Shown here: piece after piece, positions 53,979 through 64,000 of the stretch
Layout of the letters: the number at the start of each line of letters is the position of its first letter
Position numbering within the stretch: position 1 is the first letter of the stretch
Assembly (NCBI GenBank): GCA_025526915.1
Contig: JAHLKH010000016.1
Location: 151,122 to 215,121 of the forward strand
Direction of reading: 5' to 3'
Source: Entophlyctis helioformis
Taxonomy: Eukaryota; Chytridiomycota; Chytridiomycetes; Chytridiales; Chytriomycetaceae
DNA: 64,000 nt
Position numbers and translations under genes: made by a program
The notes under the pieces: model-generated
Told to the model about the DNA's origin: nothing
Seen by the model: the letters and a program-made list of their open reading frames with translations, nothing else
Database searches by the model: none

Positions 53979-55439
53979 ATGCTCCGCGCCAGACTCGCAC
54001 AGCTGCACCGTCGTGCCGGTCTCTGTGCGTGCTCCGTTGCTGCCATTGCACCAACCACCAGGGCTGCACCAACATCCCTGCGCTTCTCCACCGTCGCTCC
54101 ATCCTTGCCAAGTCCGGCTGCTTCTCTCGCCGAGCCCAAGCCGCACTCGGCCAAAGCACCGCTTGCCAAGCCGCCGCCTGCCACACCTCCTACAGGCGAG
54201 CCGCATCGGACAGACTACGAGCGGCTCCTTGTCGCTCTCGCACAGAGCAAGGCTCTCGCAGCGCTCAATGTCTTCCGGCGCATGGACCTTGCCAACTCGC
54301 CCGACCTTGCCAAGCTCTCGTCTCTGCACTTTGCCGCCATCATCCGCATCGTGGCCCAAAACGTTGACAAGGCGCTCGCATACATGCCTGCCAAGGCTCG
54401 CTTGAGCTATGCTCTGCAGATCTACGACCGCATGTTGGCGCTCGGCATCCAGCCAACGCTAGACACATACACGGTTGTTCTCCGTGCCCATTCGTATCTG
54501 GGCAATGTGCCTGCGATCGAGTCGCTGCTTGCTGAGATGGCCGGCAAGGGCATCGACACGGAGGCAGCCGACATCCTCACGCCTGTCATGATTGGCTACA
54601 CGCTCAATGGCGACGAGGTCAAGGGCCGCGAAGTCCTGGCGAAGCTGGTCAAGCTGGATCCATCGGTTCGGCCGTACTACCACCTGATCGCTGCATACGC
54701 CATGTGTGGCAATGAGGCGAGCATGCTGGCTTTGTTTAACGAGCTCAAGGCCAGCAGCCATGGTGCTGGCGGCCACGTGTACCTGCAAGTGTGCATCCAC
54801 TACTCGCGCCAGTCTGACCACGCCCGAGTGGTGGCGTACATTGACGAGTTCAAGCAGGCGGGCGGCCAGCCCTTTCCCAAGTTGTGGGAGATGGGTCTCG
54901 TTTCAGCCAATGCGGTCGGCGACCACCAGAAGACGCTTGCCATGATCAAGGAGATTCGCGACAAGAACATGTGGCCAGACTCGAAGAAGCTGGTCGCCGA
55001 AGAAGTGGTTGCGCTTGTCGCATCCGGCAACCATTCCGGCGCTTGGCAGGCGTTTTTGAAATGCGCAAGCAGCAATCGCGTCCACAAGCGCATGGAGACG
55101 GCCATTGCCAGCATGCTGGGGCCAATGACCACGCCTGCAGCCATTGCAGATCTCAGGAGCACCCTGGCTGCTAGCAATGTACAAATGACACGCACGATGA
55201 TCACAATAATGAGCGGTTATGGCCGGATGGGAGACGTTGCGTCGGTCAAGGCTCTGTATGCGGATATCAAGGGAACCAAGTCGAGGCAGAGCGACCGGTA
55301 CGAGAACCTGCTGAACGCGATTGTTGCGCAGGCGTATTTCCAGGCAGGCGATCTGGCTGGCTTGGAGGCATTCAAGAGCGAGATTGGTGCCGCGGCATCA
55401 TCGTCCTTGTCATCATCTATATTGCCGACGGCCGAATGA
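53979..55439 (+). CDS. Pentatricopeptide-repeat protein, probably mitochondrial
   Basis: A single-exon gene of 486 aa from the ATG at 53979. The N-terminus (MLRARLAQLHRRAGLCA) is basic without acidic residues and is followed by an Ala/Pro/Ser-rich linker, typical of a mitochondrial presequence. From about residue 130 come degenerate ~35-residue helical repeats of PPR type: ALQIYDRMLALGIQPTLDTY, TVVLRAHSYLGNVPAIESLL, YYHLIAAYAMCGNEASMLAL and MSGYGRMGDVASVKALY. PPR proteins bind organellar RNA. The specific target is unknown, and no C-terminal catalytic domain is visible. Confidence 0.8.
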   Translation: MLRARLAQLHRRAGLCACSVAAIAPTTRAAPTSLRFSTVAPSLPSPAASLAEPKPHSAKAPLAKPPPATPPTGEPHRTDYERLLVALAQSKALAALNVFRRMDLANSPDLAKLSSLHFAAIIRIVAQNVDKALAYMPAKARLSYALQIYDRMLALGIQPTLDTYTVVLRAHSYLGNVPAIESLLAEMAGKGIDTEAADILTPVMIGYTLNGDEVKGREVLAKLVKLDPSVRPYYHLIAAYAMCGNEASMLALFNELKASSHGAGGHVYLQVCIHYSRQSDHARVVAYIDEFKQAGGQPFPKLWEMGLVSANAVGDHQKTLAMIKEIRDKNMWPDSKKLVAEEVVALVASGNHSGAWQAFLKCASSNRVHKRMETAIASMLGPMTTPAAIADLRSTLAASNVQMTRTMITIMSGYGRMGDVASVKALYADIKGTKSRQSDRYENLLNAIVAQAYFQAGDLAGLEAFKSEIGAAASSSLSSSILPTAE

Positions 55440-55631
55440 ACGTGATCTGCCTGTCAATGCTCAGTCACACGAGCCTGTTCGCACCGCTTCCCTGATGAAT
55501 GGAAATGCTTCACTCGTCTGTTTCTGGGGCTGGCCATGGTGTTCATACTCGCAGAGATACACCGCTGTGGCGAGAGCCTGACCCAGCACTTGATGAATCG
55601 TTTTTTGATCCGGCTTGTCCTCTTGCCACAA

Positions 55632-58600
55632 ATGCAAATACGGTGCGTGTTGTACAGACGCGTATCGTGTCGCATCGTGTGTGTTGTTATTGGCTGGATG
55701 GCAGGCAGCTGGGCAGCTGGGCAGTTGGGCACTTGAACGCCAGCCAGAGACGGCCACTGTGCCATGCGGAGCTTGGTGGGCTGACAGCCGGGCATGCAGG
55801 CATCTCAAGTCCATCATCCCCAGCGGAGAGACGCCGAACCGTGTCACCGCGCTGGCATGGTCGCCCAACAACCAGAAGCTGGCTGTTGTCACGGCAGACC
55901 GCATCATCCAGCTCTTTGACGAGACGGGCGAGCGCAAGGACAGGTTTGCCACCAAACCTGCCGACCCCAAGGTACGTTCCCATGTCTTGACAACCTGCTG
56001 TCCTGCTCAACTGTTGGTCTGCTTGACGGTCGCTTACTCGCGCACCGCCCTGCCTGTCTGTCTGCCTGACCGCCTATCCATCCATCTATCCATCCATTCA
56101 TCCATCCATGCCCGCACGACACAACGCGACACGACATGGGTTGGCAGACAGCGCGCTCGTACTACATCTGCGGACTGGCCTTCTCGCCCGACTCGACCAA
56201 ACTGGCTGTCGCACAGTCAGACTGCGTCGTGTTTGTCTACAAGCTCGGTCTCGACTGGGGCGAGAAAAAGTCCATCTGCAACAAGTTTATCCAGACGGCC
56301 GAGATCACGTGTCTGACATGGCCGCACGAGCAGCACAATGCCCTTGTGTTTGGTCTCGCAGACGGCAAGGTGGGTCGGCGTGCCGTCTGTTTCTCTTGCC
56401 CTGCTCTACTGTTGCCATGCTTACACGAAACGCATGGTGGCTATGATGGATGCGATCTGGCGCGACCACGACCGCGACCACAATGCCAGGTGCGTATCGG
56501 CAACCTCAAATCCAACAAGGCCGCCACGCTCTACCAGACCGACTCGATGGTGATCTCTGCTGCCAGCAGCATCGACGGCAACGCGATCATGACGGGCCAT
56601 CTCGACGGATCCATCAACCGCTTCTATTTCGATGACGGCATCTCGGGAGCGGCACAGGGCAAGTTTGCCACACACCGTTGCGCGCCAACGGTGCTCCTGT
56701 GGGGAGAGTCTGTGATTGCGGCTGGCACCGACAAGGTCGTTGTGTTTTACGACAGCGACGGTATGCGCGCGTTGATGTGTATGCTGCTGATACGTGTGTC
56801 TGTGTGCTGATACGATACGATGCGGTATGGTGTGGCGATGGGGACAGGCCGTCCGCTTCAGCAGTTTGACTACAGCAAGAACGATGAGATGAACGAGTTT
56901 ACGGTCGGTGAGCTGAGTCCGTCTGGCCAGAGTGTTGTCATTGGCAGCTTCGACAGGTACCTCTGCGTTCCCGTCTTGATCTCTGACTGCAATGGCATGA
57001 CACTGACACTGGCATGCACGGATGGCGGTGGATAACTGCTCAGGTTAAACATCTTCAACTACGTCAGCGGGCGGAGCCATTGGGACGAAGCCCCCACCAA
57101 GCTGATTGACAACTTTTACACCGTGACCGCACTCGCCTGGAAACCTGACGGCTCACGTCTCATTGCCGTAAGCACTCGATGCGCACTCCTGGCATTCACC
57201 CCCCTTTTTGCGCATCTCACACGCCTTGGCTTGCAACAGGGTAACATGTGCGGTGCTATCGAGCTGTTCGACTGCTGTCTGCGCCGGTCGCGCTACAAGG
57301 GCAAGTTCGAGTTCAACTACGTGTCGCCGAGCCAGGTGATTGTCAAGCGCCTGTCGACCGGATCGCGGATCGTGCTCAAGTCCCACTACGGCTACGAGAT
57401 CCAGAAAGTCAACATCTTCCAGGACCAGTTCCTGATTGCCAACACGCCCGAGACGCTTCTCATGGGCGATCTGGCATCCTGCAAGCTGAGCGAGGTGTGT
57501 CCCGTGGAGTCGGCGCTGTTGATTGAGACGCTGGCGTTCGTGTCGTGGTGGCGGAGTGGCATGCTAACCAATCAAACGACCAGATCCCTTGGACAGGCAG
57601 CGGCAACGAGCGCTTCTATTTCGAGAACCCCCACGTCTGCATGGTCTTCAACGCAGGCGAGCTGTCGCTTGTCGAGTACGGCGTCAACGAGATCCTTGGT
57701 TCATGCCGCACCGAGCACATGAACCCGCACCTCATCAGCGTGCGGCTCAACGAACGTCCTGCCGAAGACGACATCAAGCGTGTGGCGTATCTTGTGGATC
57801 TCCAGACGGTCCATATCCTCGATCTCATCTCGAGCATCAACGTCGCCACCATCACGCACGACTCCAAGCTGGATTGGCTCGAGCTGTCTGGCAAGGCGAA
57901 CAAGCTACTCTTCCGCGACAAGAGACGGCAGCTGCATTTGTATGACATTCCGACACAGACGCGCACAACGCTGCTGTCGTACTGCAGCTATGTCCAGGTA
58001 AGCCTGCTCGGCGTGGCGTGGCGTGGCGTGGCGTGTACACCGGTATTGGGCATGGCGCTGACCTGTGCTCCTGCGGAATGGACAGTGGGTGCCCAACAGC
58101 GACGTGGTCGTGGCTCAGAGCCGTGGCAATCTGTGCATCTGGTACTCGATTGACAGCCCCGAGCGTGTCACCATGTTCCCCATCAAGGTAGTCCTGCCTG
58201 CCGTCTGTCCGCTCATCAGAGTCGATCCAGCAGAGTCGCTAACGCGCTGCAACTCAGGGCGAGGTTGAAGACATTGAGCGAGCCAATGGCAAGACAGAGG
58301 TCATTGTCGACGAGGGTGTCAACACGGTGTCGTACACGCTTGACGAGGGACTGATCGAGTTTGGTGCTGCCCTCGACGACCGTGACTATGAGCGGTATGC
58401 AGCTGCCGACACCATGCATGTTGCTTCGCTGGTCCGCATTGCCATTGACGCATGATACCTGGACTGCCAGCGCCATCTCGCTCCTGGAGACACTGGAAAT
58501 GACGCCAGAGACCGAAGCCATGTGGAAGAGCCTGAGCAACGTGGCGCTGTCTGACCGCAAGCTGCTGATTGCCGAGCGCTGTTTCGCTGCGCTGGGCGAT

Positions 58601-61600
58601 GTGTCGCGTGCACGCTACCTGGCGTCCATCAACAGCCAAGCCGAGCAAATCGCTCTCGAGCATCCGGGTGTAAGCCAACACACAGACCGCCCGTCCACCG
58701 CCTATATCCACAGCCCGCTGACACACCTGATCCGACAGGAGGAGCTCAACCACTTTGCAGTGCGAGCCAAGCTGGCCGTTCTCGACAAACACTTTAAGCT
58801 GGCCGAGAACATTTATCTCGAGCAGGGCCGCGTTGAAGAGGCCATGGAGATGTACCAGGAGATCCACAAGTGGGATCTGTCCATCCGTGTCGCCGAGGCC
58901 AAGAACCATCCCGAGCTGGATTCCCTCAAGCGCAACTACTTCCAGTGGCTCATTGAGACGGGCCAAGAAGAGAAAGCAGGCAAGCCGTCCTGGACAGTGT
59001 TGCAGCAGTTGGTTTGGCTGCGGTGGTGGTGGTGTTTGTGGTGGTGGTGGCCGAGATGCTGACGACACGACGGACAACAGGTCTGCTCAAGGAGGAAGAA
59101 GGCGACATGATCTCGGCCATCAATCTGTTCCTCAAGGGCGGCATGCCTGCGCGTGCGGCGTTTGTGCTGTTACAGCATAACCTGATATCCAACTTTGAGC
59201 TCACAGAGCGGATTTCTGCATCGCTGTACAAGTCGGGTCTGTACGAAAAGGCCGGCGAGCTGTACGAGAAACTGGGAAGCAATGAGCGTGCTCTCGATGC
59301 ATACCGGCGCGGCAAAGCGTTCCGTGCGGCTGTTGAGCTGTGCCGCGTGGTGTACCCGGTCGAGGTCGTCAAAGTGGAAGAGGTGAGTGCGGTGTGCCAT
59401 GACATGTCACTGACACCAACGCGTCCAGCATCTGACCACACACACACACTCACACACACACATCCATGCGGTGCACAGCAATGGGGCGACCATCTCGTTG
59501 CCCAAAAGCAAATGGACGGCGCCATCAACCACTACATCGAGGCCGGCAAGTCCTTCAAGGCCATCGAGGCAGCCATCGCGGCCAAGCAGTGGAAAAAGGC
59601 CGTCGTCATTGTCGATTCCCTGCAGCCGCCCGAGTCCGGCAAGCCCTACTTCCTGCCGCTCGCCCGCCATTTCGCCGAAGTGCGCGACTACCCGCTTGCG
59701 GAAAAGTACTTTGTGCAGGCCGGCCGGCCGCAGGATGCCGTCGACATGTTCACCAAGGCCAACAAGTGGGAAAAGGCACACGCGCTGGCAACATCGTACA
59801 TGTCGTCGGAAGATGTGGCCATTCTGTACATTTCACAGGCCAAGGAAATGGAGGCTCAGGGTGCGTGGAGCCTATTCGTCTCTTACCGCCACGTCTTGTG
59901 CGATGTGGTGTGGTGTTGTGTGGAATGTCGGATGGGCATGCACTGACATGCACGTGCATGGTTGCGTGGTTGCATTCGGTCACCGGCAGGCAAGTTCCGC
60001 GATGCCGAGAAGCTGTATCTGACGGTCGGCGAGCCCGACTTGGCCATCAACATGTACAAGAACCAGAAACAGTACGACCATATGATCCGGCTGGTGACGG
60101 CCTATCACAAGGATCTCTTGGTCGAGACGCACATGTATCTGGGCAAGACGCTCGAGAGCGAGGGCAACTTCCGTCAGGCCGAGCACCACTACATCGAGGG
60201 CAAGGACTGGAAGGCTGCCATCAACATGTACTGCGCCAATAACCTGTACGAGGAGGCGTATCGCGTACGTGCTTGTTTTTGCCACGCTTGCCTGTCTGGC
60301 GGTGCGTCGAGTGGACGGGTGGATGAGACTGACAGGCCGCGCGTGGCGGATTCATGCAGGTGGGCAAGACGTTTGGAGGACCCAATTCGGCCAAGCAAGT
60401 GGCGTACCTGTGGGCACGATCGCTCGGCGGCGAGTCTGCCGTCAAGCTTCTGACCAAGTTTGGTCTCCTGGACGCGGCCATTGACTTTGCGACCGAGAAC
60501 GGCGCGTTTGACTTTGCGTTTGAGCTGAGCCGGTTTGCTGACAAGTACAAGCTCGCGGACGTGCACTACAAGCACGCCATGTTCCTCGAGGACGAGGGCC
60601 GGTTCCGCGAAGCCGAGGCCGCGTTTATCCTTGCCGGCAAGCCGCGCGAAGCCATTCTCATGCACATCCACAACGAGAACTGGGAGACGGCGCTCACGGT
60701 CGCCGAGACGTACGAGCCGTCGTCGGTGCCCGAGGTGCTCATTGGCCAGGCCAAGGTCGCGTTCGAGCACGGCGAAACGGCCAAAGCCGAGTCGCTGCTC
60801 CTGCGTGCCCAGCACCCAGAGCTGGCCATCAAGTTCTACAAGGACTCGAACAACTGGCGCGAGGCCATCCGCTTTGCCAAAGAGTATCTCCCGAACAAGC
60901 TTGGCGAGGTGCACGAAGAGTACGACCGGTACCTGTCGGGCCAGAGCGATGCCGGCAAAGACCATATCGTCAACACCGCCAAGACGTTTGAGCAGCAGAA
61001 AGAGTACTCGAGAGCGATCGACATGTATCTCAAGATTTCCACCAACCATACGACCGACTTGGATTTCCTGGAGCAGACGTGGGAGCGTGCCGTGGACATT
61101 GCCATCAAGTTTGTGCCGGAGCGCGGCCAGGACGTTGTGGCGGCTGCGTGCATGCGGCTGATCCAGGTCAAGCGGTACGCAGCCGCCGGCGAGCTGTATG
61201 CTGGCGTCGATCTGTACAAGGACGCCATTGACGCGTACATTGCCGGCGGGCTCTGGGACAAGGCGCGACAGGTGCTGACGTACGCCCCCAAATACAAGGA
61301 CTATGTCGAGACGGCGTACATTACGCATCTCAAGTCGACGGGGCATGCCGAGGCGCTCGTGGACGTGGATGTCGGCGCGGGGCTCGAGATCTATGCGCAG
61401 CGGGGCGAGTGGGACAAGTGTCTCGAGAAGGCGGCGTCGCAGAACCGCGATGTGCTCAACAAGTACCTCATGGGCTATGCGACGGTGCTGGTCAACGAGT
61501 CCAAGTACGAGGCGACGGCGGCGACGATTGTCAAGTACGGCGTGCAGCAGGTGCCGGCCAATTTCGAGCTGTACTCGCGGCTGGCCGTCGAGCTCCTGCG

Positions 61601-62608
61601 CGCGCCGACCGCCACGGGCACGGCCACGCTCCGCGACTTTCTGTTCAAGCTCGTGCACGGCGCCTCGTTTTCCCCGCAGCCGGCCATTGCCGAACGCTTT
61701 GGTCATTTCCTGTTCATCAGCCACCTGGCTGCGCTCAAGAACTACTGCCTCAAGAAGCGCGATCTGGCGTACTTTGCCGCCAAGCAGGCCATCTCGCTGC
61801 TGCGATACACCAAGGACATTCCCGCCGATCGCGCGTTCCTGGAAGCCGGCCAGGCGGCCAAGGTGAGCGGACGGCGGGGTTTCGCGTCTGTGGTGGTCTT
61901 GCTGTTGCGCCGAGTATACTCTATGCAGACACTGACATGCCCCTGTCTCTGCCACCAGAATGCCGGCATGAACAACATGGCGTTTGTGTGCTGGAACCGG
62001 TTCCTGGATCTCAGCGAGGCCATTGAGGAAGGCAATCTGAGCATGCTCGAGAACACGGACTTTGTCAACACGGATGTGCCGTTTGATGTGCCGCTGCCCG
62101 CCGAGCCAGCCGAGGCAAGCACACCACTGTGTATTCTTGCCATCAACGCCTCGAATCGCATTCACTCACTCACTCACTCACTACACACACACTCAAACAC
62201 ATGCAGGAATCCAAACGCGAAGAGGTGCGCGACTGGGTGCTCCAAGTCTCGCTCGACCAAAAAGTCAACCAGGAGATCGACACGCGCGAGTGCGACCAGT
62301 GCGGCACGTCCATCTACGAGGCGTCGCTGTCGTGCTACAACTGCAAAAAGTTGTCAGAGCCGTGTATTGTGACGGGGTACCCCGTGCTGCGCAACTCGGT
62401 CAAGTGCACCACGTGCAACCGGCTGGCGAACAAGGACGACTGGAACAAGTTTGTCATGATCGAGCGGGTACGTTGTCGGGGTGATGCATTTGTGTCCTTA
62501 TGACCGCAGCGTCGTGGCAAGCATGACTGACGCTGTGCGGTGAATGGATCAACACAGATTTGTCCGTGGTGTGCCACCAACCAGGCTCCCATCTACTTCC
62601 AGTCGTAG
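55632..62608 (+). CDS. IFT172: Intraflagellar transport protein 172 homologue
   Basis: The largest IFT-B subunit, needed for flagellum assembly and for turnaround at the tip. The first coding exon is only 11 nt (55632-55642, ATG CAA ATA CG). Spliced to 55800-55971 it gives [12 protein letters not shown], matching the start of animal IFT172. About 20 further exons follow. WD40 propellers fill the N-terminal ~600 residues ([67 protein letters not shown]). TPR-like solenoids fill the rest ([57 protein letters not shown]). The C-terminus has four CxxC pairs (CDQC, CYNC, CTTC, CPWC) forming a probable zinc-binding end. The call is secure; borders of several middle exons are approximate. Confidence 0.96.
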
Positions 62609-62886
62609 TAATGCTGCACACAGGGGGAGTTGCGTGCTTTGGATCGATGAATCGACGGACAGGGTGGACAGACGGAACGAGTCAGTCACAAATACAGTTC
62701 ATTGGATCAATGAGGAAATGCCGATGGAAGGGTTAGGTGCATGACAGTGCAGTCGGAGGGGTGAATGGCGAAAGAGACAGGGTGGCATGTATGTGGCCGA
62801 ATGTCCAAGTGACGTGCGTGTGTGTGTGTGCAGGATAGAAATAAGCGGCAGTCAAGCCAGCCCGGACAGAAACAGAAAACCCTCCA
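62609..62886. other. Convergent intergenic region IFT172 / mitofusin
   Basis: 278 bp between two convergent stop codons. There is a short TG tract near 62816-62830 and no canonical AATAAA on either strand. Confidence 0.5.
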
Positions 62887-64000
62887 TCAGGCATCCAGCT
62901 CGACTTCCTCCAGCTGGTCGTGCAGCAGCGTGGCGCGGCGAGACACGTTCTCGAAAAAGGCGCGCGCCTGCTCAGCCTCGAGCTTGGCCTTGTACTGCAC
63001 GCCAATCGTCTCTTCGCGCTCCGCGAGCACGCGCTGGAACTGGTTCTGGAAGTCCCAGATGGTCGAGCGCAGGACGCGGCGCGACGTGATGCCGAGCGCC
63101 TCGGGCGTTTTGGTGACGAAGCCAGTCTGGCTAAAGTGCTCCTTCATCTTGCGCGTGAGCTTGCGCTGGATCCCCGACTTCATGTCCGAGAGGACATACA
63201 GGAACGCGCCAACACCGGCCAGACCCAGGCCGGCAAAAGCCAGCTTGGACATGCGGGCATAGCTGGCGGTCTGGGCCATGCGGAGCAGACCGGCCGTGAA
63301 GCCGCGGTATCCGAGCAGACCGCCGGCCATGAGGGCGAGACTTGGGAGATAGTCCTTGAGGATGTCGAGCTTGTCCGAGACATCAAACAGATCGGCCATC
63401 TGAAGAGCAAGGTCCTCGGGCGTGCTGGACACCGCCTGGCTCTGGTCAAAGGCGGCAACAATGGCGTCGGTGGAGATGCGGGGCGGCTCTGGCATGGCAT
63501 TGGACGCCATGCGCTCAATGTTGGACACGCATGCTAACGCCTGCTCGCGGGCAAAGTCCTGGCAGCGACGGATTCGGATGGTGGCCAGACGGAACACGAC
63601 CTGGCGCAAGTTGTGGGCATAGTGCCAGACACGGAGCACACCGTCCCACTGCACTCCCTCGGTGAAGGGCTCGATCTCGGTCATGAAGTCGCCGAGCTCC
63701 TTGGCAGCACGGGCAGCCACGAGCGCGCCAGTGGACTCGATCGTCTTGTCAATGTCGTTCAGAACGCCGTCCTTGAGCGAGATCATGCGCTGGAGCATGG
63801 GAGCAGACTCTTGCAGCTGAGACGAGAGCTCGATCGTGCGGTTGTCTGCGCGGGTGATGTTGTGCTGCGCAATGAACACAATGTCGGACAAGAGGTTGCC
63901 GAGGAAGACCTTGGCAGGGCCAAGCTTGGAGCGCGATCGCTTCTCGAGGACAAACGAGCGCAGCCTGTCTTCGAGGCGAAGGAACGATGCCTCGGCCTCT
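62887..64000 (-). CDS. FZO1: Mitofusin / Fzo1-type dynamin-like GTPase, C-terminal part (truncated by window edge)
   Basis: The last ~370 residues of an outer-membrane fusion GTPase. The gene continues beyond 64000, so the GTPase domain is not in view. The visible part starts with a heptad-repeat region (RLRSFVLEKRSRSKLGPAK, then VFLGNLLSDIVFIAQHN), as in Fzo1. A long helical bundle follows. Two adjacent hydrophobic segments separated by a short loop come next (PSLALMAGGLLGYRGF; LAFAGLGLAGVGAFLYVL), the double membrane anchor of mitofusins. The final part is a coiled coil (FQNQFQRVLAEREETIGVQY, ending LHDQLEEVELDA). No intron is seen in this part. Confidence 0.88.
   Translation of the reverse strand, partial: EAEASFLRLEDRLRSFVLEKRSRSKLGPAKVFLGNLLSDIVFIAQHNITRADNRTIELSSQLQESAPMLQRMISLKDGVLNDIDKTIESTGALVAARAAKELGDFMTEIEPFTEGVQWDGVLRVWHYAHNLRQVVFRLATIRIRRCQDFAREQALACVSNIERMASNAMPEPPRISTDAIVAAFDQSQAVSSTPEDLALQMADLFDVSDKLDILKDYLPSLALMAGGLLGYRGFTAGLLRMAQTASYARMSKLAFAGLGLAGVGAFLYVLSDMKSGIQRKLTRKMKEHFSQTGFVTKTPEALGITSRRVLRSTIWDFQNQFQRVLAEREETIGVQYKAKLEAEQARAFFENVSRRATLLHDQLEEVELDA

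Noticed and set aside
60189..62165. 658-codon minus-strand ORF opposite IFT172
   Set aside because: It is the mirror of strongly conserved IFT172 exons and shows no family features.

Overview
This is nuclear DNA of a zoosporic (flagellated) eukaryote, most probably a chytrid-type fungus. The genes are interrupted by many short introns, mostly 50-100 nt, with GT..AG ends and CTGAC/CTAAC-like branch sites. Two genes are dedicated to cilia or flagella (SPEF2 and IFT172). They sit among fungal-style housekeeping genes: Fzo1-type mitofusin, VMA13, DRS1, a GEF1/CLC-type transporter, NUF2 and transportin. The window also holds an Ala/Glu/Pro-rich protein, a family of ankyrin proteins, and relics of a LINE-like reverse transcriptase. 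The chytrid placement is inferred from this gene content; no marker gene settles it.

Layout. 0-5.7 kb: the 3' part of an unrecognised gene (+), a phytochelatin synthase (-) and an unrecognised Ala/Gln-rich gene (-). 5.7-11.0 kb: the left arm of a large inverted duplication, carrying an unrecognised membrane-like protein, a tiny signal-peptide-like ORF and an ankyrin protein. 11-13.1 kb: a P-loop GTPase with an apparent frameshift. 13.2-13.6 kb: a tRNA-Trp fused to a reverse-transcriptase fragment (-). 13.8-21.7 kb: SPEF2 (-), whose start codon lies 14-32 bp from that of a COA1-like gene (+). 22.3-27 kb: V-ATPase subunit H (+) and NUF2 (-). 27.8-28.2 kb: a second tRNA-Trp/reverse-transcriptase block, in the opposite orientation. 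28.4-37.2 kb: a CLC exchanger (+), DRS1/DDX27 helicase (-) and MPDU1 (+). 37.6-44.4 kb: transportin-1 (+) and histidyl-tRNA synthetase (+). 44.5-45.3 kb: a LINE reverse-transcriptase relic. 45.3-50.2 kb: the right arm of the inverted duplication. 50.4-64 kb: tRNA-Gln, 6-pyruvoyl-tetrahydropterin synthase (-), a MARCKS-like repeat protein (+), a PPR protein (+), IFT172 (+) and the C-terminal part of mitofusin (-).

How the genes relate. There is no operon-like unit. SPEF2 and IFT172 would act together in zoospore flagellum assembly. The COA1-like protein, the PPR protein and Fzo1 are predicted to be mitochondrial. VMA13 and the CLC exchanger would both act in endosome/vacuole acidification. The most distinctive structures are the ~5.2 kb inverted repeat with divergent ankyrin copies, the repeated tRNA-Trp/reverse-transcriptase chimera, and the MARCKS-like polyvalent basic-aromatic protein. 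Splice sites were read by eye. For PCS, VMA13, MPDU1, transportin, HARS, PTPS and the MARCKS-like gene the exon sums are in frame; for other genes the internal boundaries are approximate.
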